A stretch of DNA of 64,000 nucleotides from Flavobacteriales bacterium (lineage in GTDB: Bacteria > Bacteroidota > Bacteroidia > Flavobacteriales_D > Sanyastnellaceae). Of the stretch, positions 55,202 to 64,000 are shown in pieces; within the stretch, counting starts at the first letter, position 1, and each line of letters begins with the position of its first letter. The notes beneath the pieces are model-generated. The model did no database searches and was not told where the DNA came from. It worked only from the letters and a program-made list of their open reading frames with translations. Both the position numbers and the translations under genes were made by a program. Location: assembly GCA_022447625.1 (NCBI GenBank), contig JAKVAX010000006.1, positions 145,103-209,102 of the forward strand, read 5' to 3'.

Positions 55202-56363
55202 CTTTCCTGCGTTGGATTTCGCGTTGGATGAGTGACAACTCCCTTCCTGTTTGCCCTTTTACCGAAGTGTTTTCTTCAGCGCGTCTGATGAGGTAGGGGA
55301 TGACTTCACGGATGGGGCCGTAGGGTACATATTTCGCTACGTTGTATCCGGCGTGGCTGAGGTTGAAGCTGATGTGATCACTCATTCCGAAGAGCTGAGC
55401 GAAATAAACGCGTTTGTCGTTTTTGGCGATGTTGCGTTCAATCATCAGTTCAGCAAGCGCTTTGGAGCTTGCTTCGTTGTGCGACCCAGCAACTACGGCA
55501 ACATATTCGATTTTATCGATACACAGCTTGATAGCTGCGTCGAAGTCTTTATCAGAAGCTTCCTTGTTGGGTTGGATTGGATCTTGGTATCCGTGTTCTT
55601 CAGCGCGATCGCGCTCTTTTTCCATGTAAGCTCCGCGAACGAGTTTTACTCCGTAGTGGTAGCCTTTTGATTTGGCTTCCGCGATCGCGTCTTGAAGGAA
55701 AGCTAGGCGATCATGACGGTACAATTGAACAGTGTTGTAGACAATAACACGCTCCTTGTTGTACTTCGCCATCAACTCATGAGCCATGTCGTCAATGGCA
55801 TCTTGAATCCAGCTCTCTTCTGCATCAATGAATACAGGAGTGCCCGTTTCAAAAGCGCTTTTCGCAATGCGATCCATGCGCGTTTTTACGCCTTCAAATT
55901 CGGCTTGCTCTTCCGGACTTAATTCCGCGTTAGCGTTAACTTTTTCAAGCAAGCTAAAGCGAGAAATACCTGTCGTCTTGAAGACACAAAATGGAATGTG
56001 AATGTTGTCGTTGGCCGTTTCAACAGTACGAAGAATCTCTTGTGTAGTGCGTTCGAAATCTTCGCTGCTTTCTTTTCCTTCGACACTATAATCGAGGATA
56101 GTACCGACGTTTCCTTTATCTAGAACCTGAGTGGTTTGAGCACAATCTGCAATGGATTCACCACCGCAGAATTGAGCGAAGATGTTGTTGCGCATCGCCC
56201 AGCCAATGGGAATGCGAAGTTTGAGCGCCAAACCAACAGAAACCTTCCCGAATTTCACAAGGGCAGGGCTACCCACCAGCTTGAACAACCAGTAGGCTTT
56301 CTTCAATTCCGCATTACTTTTGTGTGCGAATGCGATTTCGGTATTGTCAAAACTCAACTTCAT
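55191..56363 (-). CDS. Proline dehydrogenase (monofunctional)
   Basis: Proline dehydrogenase oxidises proline to pyrroline-5-carboxylate with FAD. From ATG 56363 the product has 390 residues, close to the size of the Bacteroidota form. Key segments are TGISRFSLL, FIDAEESWIQDAID, RVIVYNTVQLYRHD, YGVKLVRGAYMEKERD, AGSHNEASS and YVPYGPIREVIPYLIRRAEENTS, with the substrate-binding Arg pair in YLIRRAEEN. A longer frame to 56408 lies over the promoter. It carries two dispersed motif copies (55677-55689, 55923-55935). The start is backed by a -7 element on the minus strand. Confidence 0.93.
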   Translation of the reverse strand: MKLSFDNTEIAFAHKSNAELKKAYWLFKLVGSPALVKFGKVSVGLALKLRIPIGWAMRNNIFAQFCGGESIADCAQTTQVLDKGNVGTILDYSVEGKESSEDFERTTQEILRTVETANDNIHIPFCVFKTTGISRFSLLEKVNANAELSPEEQAEFEGVKTRMDRIAKSAFETGTPVFIDAEESWIQDAIDDMAHELMAKYNKERVIVYNTVQLYRHDRLAFLQDAIAEAKSKGYHYGVKLVRGAYMEKERDRAEEHGYQDPIQPNKEASDKDFDAAIKLCIDKIEYVAVVAGSHNEASSKALAELMIERNIAKNDKRVYFAQLFGMSDHISFNLSHAGYNVAKYVPYGPIREVIPYLIRRAEENTSVKGQTGRELSLIQREIQRRKGRR

Positions 56364-56372
56364 GGAGGCAGG

Positions 56373-56380
56373 CAAATATA
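56373..56380 (-). promoter_or_regulatory. -7 element TATATTTG of proline dehydrogenase
   Basis: On the minus strand TATATTTG lies nine bases before the ATG at 56363. Confidence 0.55.
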
Positions 56381-56483
56381 ATATTCGCGAATGGTTGGTG
56401 CTACCCAAGTGCTAATTTCAATTGGATTCTGTGAATTCCGTCATGAGCGCCTTACCTTGAATTATCACGCCTGTACTAAACCA

Positions 56484-57026
56484 TGCCCCTTCATCAAAGT
56501 TTATCCTGATCTGGACCTTGTGCCTGGCGGTAATATTCCTTTCGTCAAAAGGCCACGCGCAGATCTTCTGCAACGGAGACTTTGAGATCAATGATGGTTG
56601 CAACACCACACTAGGCCAAGTGAGGTGGATGCAGCAGTTTGGTTTGTCAACGATACTACCCTCACTGAATCTGAAATCGTTATCGGTGAAAGTGCGGAAG
56701 TCATAGTGCAATACGTCTATCAAGGATGTGATGCCACCGATGAGGTGTTAGTCACCTTCGAACCAAGTCTGGATATGAGTAAGGTGGTTATGCCTAATAT
56801 TTCCTTAAACCTCTGTACCGAAGATGAGCTCATCACGATTGAAATGAACATCTTCAATCGATGGGACAAGCAACTGGTTTAGTTGGGCTGTTCGTGGGAC
56901 GTGCGACAAGACGATGGCAACTTTGTGGCCTCGGGTAGCTATTACTATAGCGTTGATTTCTATCCGAATTGCCTCTCTTCAGCCTCCAATAAACGACTGA
57001 CAGGTTTGGTAACAATCACATATTGA
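56484..57026 (+). pseudogene. Decayed, internally deleted copy of the downstream adhesin gene
   Basis: The stretch encodes LIWTLCLAVIFLSSKGHAQ and then IFCNGDFEINDGCNTTLGQV, nearly the same as IFYNGDFEINDGCPPSLGQV of the gene at 57126. Then a new frame (from about 56598) gives VQYVYQGCDATDEVLVTFEPSLDMS, which resembles VEVSVTLAGCVGTDEVDVSFEANPDF of the same gene. A TAG at 56880 is followed in frame by VASGSYYYSVDFYP and NKRLTGLVTITY, a gliding-type C-terminal end. So the middle of an old relative is missing and at least one shift and one stop are present. No start codon is left in the first frame. It appears to be a dead paralogue. Confidence 0.8.
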
Positions 57027-57125
57027 GGTATAAAGCTCCTCTCACCGAAATAAATTTAACCAGCTCTTAAGGTGGTAAGCAACTAAACTTCAGGCATCTT
57101 TGTCATAGATATGAAGGCTATATCT

Positions 57126-59639
57126 ATGAAGAACATACTACTACTCTCACTCTTCCTCCTGCCTTTTATCGCAGGAGCCCAGATTTTCTACAATGGAGAC
57201 TTCGAGATCAATGACGGCTGTCCACCAAGTCTTGGTCAAGTCAGCATGGTAGACGGATGGTTCATTGTGGTTGAATCAGCTGATTTCTATGCCTGTGATT
57301 TTACAACAGAATTCTTTCCAACCGATGGTGAAGCAGCGTGTGGTGATGCCTACATGGGATTTGCTTCCTATGGGAATGCAGATGGTAGTGCTGAAGCTAT
57401 TGGTTCTCAACTTCCGGCTCCACTCGTTCCTGGAGAGACCTATGATTTTACCATTCAGTTGAAGATGCCTACCGGCGGTGGATATAGCACTGTTTGTGGA
57501 GGTTTATGTGTGTATGGTTTTATGGAGGAGCCACCTTTGAATGTAGTTGCGAGTCACCCCTCATTGATGGCAGGTTCTACGGAGTTATTCTGCACGGAGA
57601 CAGTAGATAACACCGAATGGGAGCCTTATGCTGTGACATTTACAGCAGATCAAGCCTATGAATACTTGGTATTCAGTCCTGGATACTTCCCAAACTGCGC
57701 CCAGAATATTTTCATGGATTGTATCGAAATTGTTGAATCAGAATCATTTGATGAGTCGGTAACGATCTGTGCAGGCGAAGAGGTAATTCTTGATCCGGGA
57801 TTTGGACCAAATGCGACGTGGTCAACCGTGAATGATGACAACACTACCACGGTGTTTGCTACCACGGATATCTACACCTTCAACCCTCCTGAAAGTGTGA
57901 CTATTCTTGTAGAAGCTCCAAACGACGATACCTATACCTACGATGTCAATGTGAACCCAATTCCTGAGCCCGATCTCGGTGAAGATATTTTGGTCTGCGA
58001 AGATGTAGACGTCATTCTTGATGCCGGTGCCAATTGGGATGAAATCGCTTGGAACGGGGAGGTAGGAGCTGAATTCTTCACGGTGTTAGAAACAGGAACA
58101 GTTGAAGTGTCGGTAACCCTCGCTGGTTGTGTTGGTACAGACGAAGTCGATGTATCTTTTGAAGCTAATCCAGACTTTAGTTCGTTGGTAACCTTGGGTC
58201 CTGCATGTGAAGGACTGTGCAACGGACAAGTGGAACTAACGGTGGAAGATAACTGGACCTTCACTGTTGATGGTGAACCTTCCAACGGATTGACTACCGG
58301 TCTCTGTGAAGGCCTCCATACCTTCGATATTGTTTCTGATTTAGGTTGTGTAGCATCAGATTCTGAGCTTTTCACGGTACAGCCAGCACCAGCCATTTCT
58401 GTTGAACCACTTATAACGATTTGTGAAGGAAGCACGGTGACCTTGGAAGCAACATCAACAGATGATGATCTCACCTTCACGTGGTCTACGCTTGAAGAAG
58501 CACAGGCGATTGATGTGACCCCAGTAGCTGGTGATCAGTTCTGTGTGTCTGCAGTTGACCCTGATGGTTGTCCTTCTGCAGAAGTTTGTACCGAGATTGC
58601 GGTTCATGATCCCCTCGTATTGACCGGTCCGGATAATGAAGATGTTTGTCCTGGTGATTTGGTTTCTTTCTTGGCTAACGCCGAAGGGGGAGATGGGAAT
58701 TACACGTGGCAATGGACGAGCTCAACAGGAAACGTAGGTACAGATGCACAGCTTCAGTTCAACGCTTCGGAATCGGATACATACACCGTGTTGCTTTCTG
58801 ATGGATGCACTCCAGACGGAATTTCGACAGAAGTTGAGCTGCTGGTAGCAGTTATTCCAACTCCGGAATTGACGCTTGAATATGAGTCGCCATGCCTGCC
58901 TTCTGTAGCAGCATTCTCGCTTACAGATGAAGCAGCTTTCCAGACCATTACATGGGCCTTTGGAGATGAAACAGTGGGTTCTGGTGCCGAAACGGTACAT
59001 ACCTACGAAACTCCAGGTTGTTTTGATGTAGACGTTGCCCTAATCTCAAATGAGGGTTGTCTGATCAACTTGAACTACGAAGATCTTCTTTGTGCTTATG
59101 AGCTCCCTCTTGCTGGTTTTGATATCGCTGAAGGAACCATCGTCTACGATGAAACAGAACGGCTTCACATGCTTAACTCTAGCGAAGGGGCCGAAACCTA
59201 CCAGTGGTTCTTAGACGAAGAACCAATATCAGAAGAAGTCAACCCGATCATTGAAGGAGTATCCCTGCCAGGTTTCTACGACATCTGCTTGGAAGTGGCC
59301 AATCCGCAAGGATGTATTGATCAATTCTGTAGAGAAGTAGAAGTCATTTTAGCGCCAGAAGTGTACATCCCTAACGCGTTCACACCTGACCTGGATGGAA
59401 TTAACGAGGTGTTCAAGCCAGCAATGGCATTCACACCCGTTGAATACGAATTCTATGTGTTCGATCGTTGGGGTGATCAGCTCTTCTCAACCACCGATCC
59501 GAACCAAGGCTGGATAGGAAATAACAAGGCTGGAGGATACTACGTTAGTCCTGGAATATACCTATACAAGGTCGTTGTGAAAATGCCAGATACTGGCAAC
59601 AACGAAGAGTTTGAAGGACACGTAGTTCTAATCCGATAA
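57126..59639 (+). CDS. Large secreted adhesin-like protein with gliding-type C-terminal domain
   Basis: The 837-residue product has a signal peptide (MKNILLLSLFLLPFIAGAQ), a lectin-like beta-sandwich N-domain (IFYNGDFEINDGC through PNCAQNIFMDCIEIVE), several Ig-like or PKD-like modules (CEDVDVILDAGANW, CEGSTVTLEATSTDDD, CPGDLVSFLANAEGG, ITWAFGDETVGSGAETVHTYETPGC) and a type B gliding-motility C-terminal domain (YIPNAFTPDLDGINEVFKP, FYVFDRWGDQLF, VSPGIYLYKVVVK). Such C-ends send proteins through the type IX system to the surface. An ATG at 57111 is also in frame. Its stop abuts that of typA with no gap. A decayed relative lies just upstream. Confidence 0.88.
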   Translation: MKNILLLSLFLLPFIAGAQIFYNGDFEINDGCPPSLGQVSMVDGWFIVVESADFYACDFTTEFFPTDGEAACGDAYMGFASYGNADGSAEAIGSQLPAPLVPGETYDFTIQLKMPTGGGYSTVCGGLCVYGFMEEPPLNVVASHPSLMAGSTELFCTETVDNTEWEPYAVTFTADQAYEYLVFSPGYFPNCAQNIFMDCIEIVESESFDESVTICAGEEVILDPGFGPNATWSTVNDDNTTTVFATTDIYTFNPPESVTILVEAPNDDTYTYDVNVNPIPEPDLGEDILVCEDVDVILDAGANWDEIAWNGEVGAEFFTVLETGTVEVSVTLAGCVGTDEVDVSFEANPDFSSLVTLGPACEGLCNGQVELTVEDNWTFTVDGEPSNGLTTGLCEGLHTFDIVSDLGCVASDSELFTVQPAPAISVEPLITICEGSTVTLEATSTDDDLTFTWSTLEEAQAIDVTPVAGDQFCVSAVDPDGCPSAEVCTEIAVHDPLVLTGPDNEDVCPGDLVSFLANAEGGDGNYTWQWTSSTGNVGTDAQLQFNASESDTYTVLLSDGCTPDGISTEVELLVAVIPTPELTLEYESPCLPSVAAFSLTDEAAFQTITWAFGDETVGSGAETVHTYETPGCFDVDVALISNEGCLINLNYEDLLCAYELPLAGFDIAEGTIVYDETERLHMLNSSEGAETYQWFLDEEPISEEVNPIIEGVSLPGFYDICLEVANPQGCIDQFCREVEVILAPEVYIPNAFTPDLDGINEVFKPAMAFTPVEYEFYVFDRWGDQLFSTTDPNQGWIGNNKAGGYYVSPGIYLYKVVVKMPDTGNNEEFEGHVVLIR

Positions 59640-61418
59640 TTAGAATTTCCCTGGCTTCGGGATCTTACGCATACGCATAGACTGCGGAGTGATCTCTAGG
59701 TATTCGTCATCTCCGATGTACTCCATGTACTCTTCCAATGAGAATTGAATCTTTGGTGGGATTTTCGCCGCATCGTCAGCTCCTGCTGAACGAATATTGG
59801 TGAGCTTCTTTCCTTTGATCACGTTGACTTCAAGGTCATTGTCACGGGTGTTTTCACCTACGACTTGTCCCTTGTAAACTTCTTCACCTGGATCGATAAA
59901 GAAACGTCCGCGGTCTTGCAGACGGTCGATGGCGTAGGCTAAGGCTTGACCCATTTCCATAGAGACCATCACTCCCTTACGACGATCACCGATTTCACCT
60001 TTCCAAGGTCCAAATTCACGGAAACGGTGCGTGATGACTGCTTCACCAGCAGAAGCAGTCATCAAATGACTACGCAACCCGATCAATCCACGAGATGGAA
60101 TGTCGAACTCAAGGTGCTGAAGGTCTCCTTTGGGTTCCATCACCATCAAGTCACCCTTGCGCTGTGTAGCTAACTCGATTGCTTTTCCTGAAGACACTTC
60201 TGGAATATCGATCACCAATGTCTCGTAGGGTTCGTGCTTCTGACCATTAACCTCCTCAGTCAATACCTGAGGCTTGCCAAGCTGAAGCTCGTAGCCTTCA
60301 CGGCGCATTGTTTCTACAAGAATCGACAAGTGAAGAATTCCTCGTCCGTATACGATGAAGGTATCTTCGCTTTGCGTGTCTTCTACACGAAGTGCTAGGT
60401 TTCTTTCAGTTTCTTGGTAGAGACGCTCGCGAAGTTGACGTGACGTCACGTACTTTCCTTCACGACCGTAGAATGGCGAGTTGTTAATGGTAAACAACAT
60501 GCTCATTGTTGGCTCATCTACCGCGATACGTGGCAGAGCTTCTGGCTGTTCCAGGCTTGCGATTGTATCTCCAATATCAAAACCTTCAAGACCAACAACA
60601 GCACAAAGGTCCCCGCTACCGACTTCTTTCACTTTCGTACGACCAAGTCCTTCGAAAACGAAGAGTTCTTTCACCTTCATTTTCTTCTGTACTCCTTCAG
60701 CTTGACAAAGAATGATTTGCTCAGCTTCTCGAATCGTACCTCGGTACACACGCCCGATAGCGATACGTCCGGTGAATGGAGAGTGGTCAAGACTGGTAAT
60801 CTGCATCTGAAGCGGCCCCTCGTGGAATGGTGCTGGTGGAATGTGCTCTACAACAGCATCCAGCAGTGCCGTGATATCAGTAGTTGGCTTTTCCCAGTCG
60901 GTGCTCATCCAACCGTGCTTACTTGAACCGTATAGGGTTTCAAAGTCAAGCTGGTCATCCGTCGCTTCCAGGTTGAACATGAGGTCAAACACAGCTTCGT
61001 GCACTTCATCAGGTCGACAATTGTCTTTGTCAACCTTGTTCACAACCACGATGGGCTTCAGCTTCAATTCAAGTGCTTTCGAAAGAACGAAACGCGTCTG
61101 TGGCATGGGTCCTTCAAAGGCATCAACCAACAGCAATACACCGTCGGCCATTTTCAACACACGTTCTACTTCTCCACCGAAGTCACTGTGTCCTGGAGTG
61201 TCAATGATATTGATCTTAACCCCTTTATAAGTCACAGAAACGTTCTTCGAGAGGATCGTGATTCCACGCTCACGTTCGAGGTCGTTGTTGTCAAGAACAA
61301 GTTCCCCTGTATCTTTACGTTGATCAAGAACTTTACATTCCTGAATGATCTTGTCAACGAGGGTAGTTTTACCGTGGTCGACGTGCGCGATGATAGCGAT
61401 ATTTCGAATTGAGCTCAT
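59640..61418 (-). CDS. typA: Ribosome-associated GTPase TypA/BipA
   Basis: TypA is a ribosome-binding translational GTPase tied to stress and 50S assembly. From ATG 61418 the product has 592 residues, starting MSSIRNIAIIAHVDHGKTTL with the G1 loop. It has ERGITILSKN, DTPGHSDFGGEVERV, NKVDKDNCRP and the EF-G-like domains II, III and V, and the TypA-specific C-terminal part (FIVYGRGILHLSILVETMRREGYE, VSSGKAIELATQRKG, IPSRGLIGLRSHLMTASAGEA). A few extra codons upstream (61442) are not preferred. A TACTTTTG element lies just before the start. Confidence 0.95.
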   Translation of the reverse strand: MSSIRNIAIIAHVDHGKTTLVDKIIQECKVLDQRKDTGELVLDNNDLERERGITILSKNVSVTYKGVKINIIDTPGHSDFGGEVERVLKMADGVLLLVDAFEGPMPQTRFVLSKALELKLKPIVVVNKVDKDNCRPDEVHEAVFDLMFNLEATDDQLDFETLYGSSKHGWMSTDWEKPTTDITALLDAVVEHIPPAPFHEGPLQMQITSLDHSPFTGRIAIGRVYRGTIREAEQIILCQAEGVQKKMKVKELFVFEGLGRTKVKEVGSGDLCAVVGLEGFDIGDTIASLEQPEALPRIAVDEPTMSMLFTINNSPFYGREGKYVTSRQLRERLYQETERNLALRVEDTQSEDTFIVYGRGILHLSILVETMRREGYELQLGKPQVLTEEVNGQKHEPYETLVIDIPEVSSGKAIELATQRKGDLMVMEPKGDLQHLEFDIPSRGLIGLRSHLMTASAGEAVITHRFREFGPWKGEIGDRRKGVMVSMEMGQALAYAIDRLQDRGRFFIDPGEEVYKGQVVGENTRDNDLEVNVIKGKKLTNIRSAGADDAAKIPPKIQFSLEEYMEYIGDDEYLEITPQSMRMRKIPKPGKF

Positions 61419-61439
61419 GAGGCCTAATAAATGAGGGCG

Positions 61440-61447
61440 CAAAAGTA
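61440..61447 (-). promoter_or_regulatory. -7 element TACTTTTG of typA
   Basis: On the minus strand TACTTTTG lies about 21 bases before the typA ATG and fits TAnnTTTG. Confidence 0.55.
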
Positions 61448-61555
61448 CGACCTTTCTAGAGGTTGCGAACTATTAAGTGCGAAGAAATCAAGGTGTTGGT
61501 GTGAAAGGACTATCCTCATCTTTCGTCGTATCTTGCCATTCCCAAACTATAACCC

Positions 61556-62941
61556 ATGTCAATTCAGGATTACATTACATCCAATAAAGACCGCTTCTTA
61601 GAGGAGCTGATCGATATACTTAAGATCCCTAGCATCAGTGCTGATCCGGCTTACAGCGATGACGTTCATCGTATGGCTGAGGCTACTAAAGATCACTTGT
61701 TGAAGGCAGGAGCTGACAAGGCGATCGTGATGGAAACACCAGGTTACCCTATCGTATACGGTGAGAAAATCATCGATACGAGCTTGCCAACAGTACTGGT
61801 TTACGGACACTACGATGTTCAGCCAGCAGATCCGCTCGATCTTTGGGATTCTCCGGCATTTGAACCGGTAATTAAGAAAACAGACATCCACCCTGACGGA
61901 GCCATTTTTGCACGTGGAGCTTGTGACGATAAAGGTCAATTCTACATGCACGTGAAGGCTTTCGAAACAATGATGAACACTGATTCACTGCCCTGTAACG
62001 TGAAGTTCATCATTGAAGGAGAAGAGGAAGTGGGTTCTGAAAACCTTGATGGATTCCTAGAAGAGAATAAGGAACTGCTTGCTGCAGATGTCATCTTGGT
62101 TTCGGATACAGGAATCATCGCCAACGATATTCCATCAATCACAACTGGACTTCGCGGACTAAGCTACGTGGAAGTAGAAGTAACAGGGCCAAACCGCGAC
62201 CTTCACTCTGGACTTTACGGAGGAGGAGTTCCAAACCCAATCAACATCTTGTGTGAGATGATCGCGTCATTGAAAAATGAGCATCAGCACATCACAGTGG
62301 AAGGTTTCTACGATGATGTAGATGAGTTATCTGCTGAAGAGCGCGCCGAAATGGCAAAAGCGCCATTCAGTGAAGAGGGGTTCAAGAAGAGCATTGATAT
62401 CGGTGATGTAGAAGGTGAAACAGGATATTCTGTTCCTGAGCGCTTGTCAATTCGTCCAACCCTAGACGTCAACGGAATTTGGGGTGGATACACTGGTGAA
62501 GGAGCGAAAACAGTCATTGCGTCGAAAGCTTATGCCAAGATCAGCATGCGTCTCGTTCCAAATCAAGACTCAACGAAGATCACGAAGCTATTCCAAGAGC
62601 ATTTTGAGCGCATTGCACCGAAGAGTGTGAAGGTAAAAGTGACCCCGCACCACGGTGGGGAAGCTGCGGTGACACCAGTTGATAGCATAGCTTACCAAGC
62701 AGTATCGAAAGCCATGGAAGAAACGTATGGAAAGAAGCCAGTTCCTGTACGCAGCGGTGGTTCTATTCCAATTGTAGCTTCATTCGAGAAGATTCTTGGT
62801 TTGAAGACAGTTCTGTTCGGTTTTGGATTGGATTCAGATGCGATTCACTCACCAAATGAGCACTACGGTCTCTTTAACTATTACAAGGGAATTGAGACTA
62901 TTCCGTTGTTCTATAAGTACTTTGTGGAGATGAAGAAATAA
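61556..62941 (+). CDS. M20 family dipeptidase
   Basis: This 461-residue dizinc peptidase should cut dipeptides such as beta-Ala-His or Cys-Gly in the cytoplasm. It shows the zinc-ligand motifs LVYGHYDVQP, GACDDKGQ and FIIEGEEEVGS, with the catalytic Glu pair, and a late HSPNEHYGL. A dimerisation domain is inserted at about 205-355 (DLHSGLYGGGVPNPI). No signal peptide is present. It is divergent from typA with about 135 bases between the starts. Confidence 0.92.
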   Translation: MSIQDYITSNKDRFLEELIDILKIPSISADPAYSDDVHRMAEATKDHLLKAGADKAIVMETPGYPIVYGEKIIDTSLPTVLVYGHYDVQPADPLDLWDSPAFEPVIKKTDIHPDGAIFARGACDDKGQFYMHVKAFETMMNTDSLPCNVKFIIEGEEEVGSENLDGFLEENKELLAADVILVSDTGIIANDIPSITTGLRGLSYVEVEVTGPNRDLHSGLYGGGVPNPINILCEMIASLKNEHQHITVEGFYDDVDELSAEERAEMAKAPFSEEGFKKSIDIGDVEGETGYSVPERLSIRPTLDVNGIWGGYTGEGAKTVIASKAYAKISMRLVPNQDSTKITKLFQEHFERIAPKSVKVKVTPHHGGEAAVTPVDSIAYQAVSKAMEETYGKKPVPVRSGGSIPIVASFEKILGLKTVLFGFGLDSDAIHSPNEHYGLFNYYKGIETIPLFYKYFVEMKK

Positions 62942-62984
62942 GGCTCTGGCACGCCCTTTGCCTTTACTTTATTAAAATCGACCT

Positions 62985-63464
62985 ATGAAAGCACGATTAA
63001 ACGCTCCAATGAGCCGGTTGAGCATTTGTATGCTCTTGCTGACTGCGATGACCTTGACTTCTTGTGGCTACGAGGATGTAGAGGTGAAAGAGATTCGAAA
63101 TGTTGAGGTAACGAAATTCAGCACTGAAGAATTCGAAGCCAACGTGACGGTCTTGGTAGACAATCCGAATTGGTACAAGTTGACCTTGACTGAATCAGAT
63201 TTCGACATCTACATCAGCGGACAACATATGGGCAAAGGCTCTCTTGTGGAAGAGCTGGAGGTTCCAAAGAAGACGGAAGGTGAATTCACCGTGACTGTCA
63301 AAGGAAACATTGCCAGTGCTGGAGGGAATGTGCTCGGCGGGTTATTGAACATTCTTATGAGCGAAAAGCAAACGGTTCGCCTCGCAGGTATTGCGACTGG
63401 AAAGGCCATGATGTTTAAGCGCGAAGTGCTTTTCGATTTTGAAGAAGAGTTTGAAATGAAATAG
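62985..63464 (+). CDS. LEA14-like lipoprotein
   Basis: The 159-residue product has a lipoprotein signal (MLLLTAMTLTSCGYED, Cys at about 27) and an LEA14/WHy-type domain (VEANVTVLVDNPNWYKLTLTESDFDIYI, LVEELEVPKKTEGEFTVTVKG). These domains bind proteins or membranes in stress responses. A start at 63009 (MSRLSICM) would give a more typical short signal peptide. It follows the peptidase by 43 bases on the same strand. Confidence 0.8.
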   Translation: MKARLNAPMSRLSICMLLLTAMTLTSCGYEDVEVKEIRNVEVTKFSTEEFEANVTVLVDNPNWYKLTLTESDFDIYISGQHMGKGSLVEELEVPKKTEGEFTVTVKGNIASAGGNVLGGLLNILMSEKQTVRLAGIATGKAMMFKREVLFDFEEEFEMK

Positions 63465-63629
63465 TTCAGTTCACAACGATAATCATGCAGAAGCTAGGTA
63501 GGTTGTTTTATTCGGTCAAAATCTTGGTAGATCAATTGATTATTGACCTATTAATAAGCATTAATTAAACGCGTTGTGCTATTGAAATTGTGAACTAAAA
63601 AGGCAAGAAGGAGTCTTGCACTTTTACTG

Positions 63630-64000
63630 ATGGTCAGTGTCTTAAAGGTGCTAATAATAATAAAACAAGACCCATGGATGTACGAAAAGATCCTTGAGTT
63701 CGCTACTGAAATGTTTGAACACGACATAGATGATCACGGTAACTTTCAATTCTATCCTAGACAGTCTAAAATGAGTGACTTACAGGTTATCTCGTTAGCG
63801 GTAGCCGCTGAGTCTGCTGGAATCGACAGTGAGAACTGGTTGTTCAGTAAACTGAGAACCAACTTTTCGGACCGTTATCCTGCGCTAGTTGATCGAAATC
63901 GATTTAACCGAAGACGCCGAAATCTGAGCGCACGGATTACAGAATTAACCAAACGTCTTGCCATGACTATTGGGGTTAGTTCCAATTTGACCATCGTTGA
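63630..64000 (+). mobile_element. IS982-family transposase, 5' part cut by the window edge
   Basis: An open frame from ATG 63630 (or 63678) runs off the right edge. It encodes ILEFATEMFEHDIDDHGNFQ, then KMSDLQVISLAVAAESAGIDS with ENWLFSKLRTNFSDRYPAL, DRNRFNRRRRNLSARI and LAMTIGVSSNLTIV. This matches the N-terminal part of IS982 transposases, whose catalytic DDE domain follows. The left terminal repeat was not fixed; it should lie in 63470-63629, where A/T content rises. Confidence 0.85.

Noticed and set aside
55602..55615. Palindrome AGCGCGATCGCGCT containing the HIP1 octamer GCGATCGC, with a second octamer at 55681-55688
   Set aside because: Only two octamers were noticed in the window, both in one gene, so there is no sign of a HIP1 system; the second belongs to the dispersed motif reported separately.

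Overview
The window reads as a chromosomal stretch from a marine-type Bacteroidota, most likely Flavobacteriales of the Cryomorphaceae/Schleiferiaceae kind. That placement is an inference. It rests on many -7 elements of the TAnnTTTG type placed very close to start codons, weak Shine-Dalgarno sequences, the type IX secretion component PorZ, several secreted proteins with type IX sorting domains, an alternative complex III (actA-F) plus caa3 oxidase cluster, a FIST/hybrid kinase module, and a final IS982-type transposase similar to flavobacterial ones.

Layout. 1-5343: end of an unknown gene, a strong terminator, a tiny minus-strand gene, then an apparent sensory operon (sigma-54 type response regulator, FIST sensor, hybrid histidine kinase). 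5344-9828: a stand-alone sorting-domain protein, wecB, purN, a MarC-family protein, rnhA and a glutaryl-CoA-type dehydrogenase. 9968-12764 (minus): omega-amidase, FkbM methyltransferase and methionine-type aminotransferase, a likely 2-oxoacid recycling set. 13008-21095: a secreted subtilase with repeats, a frameshifted GNAT gene, porZ, an AlbA_2 protein and a MORN-repeat protein. 21298-25944: rimP-nusA-infB. 26804-38645: alternative complex III and cytochrome oxidase subunits II and I (subunit I is frameshifted here). 38688-43677: barrel-like protein, ruvB, queG, a 63-residue protein, trhO and an exported protein. 43660-47490 (minus): a DUF3667 gene with an amber codon, an ABC transporter with a DUF3299 lipoprotein, and a DinB-like protein. 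47571-59639: mainly secreted proteins, among them a sugar dehydrogenase divergent from a pentaheme cytochrome, an exo/endonuclease with calcium repeats and a large gliding-type adhesin, plus two decayed relatives. 59640-64000: typA, an M20 dipeptidase, an LEA14-like lipoprotein and the start of an IS982 element.

Two kinds of structure are not explained by genes. First, at least ten intergenic spots carry short degenerate tandem arrays with an exact 7-bp period but different words at each place; several run up to or through stop codons. They resemble the heptanucleotide STRRs of cyanobacteria. Second, a near-palindromic 13-15 bp motif of the form TTCCGC-N4-GCG(G)AA occurs 13 times, always inside genes. 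The window also holds five interrupted genes (GNAT, ctaD, DUF3667, two secreted proteins). Some may be assembly errors, because ctaD should be important for respiration. No tRNA, rRNA or CRISPR was seen, and no gene-free stretch is longer than about 250 bases.
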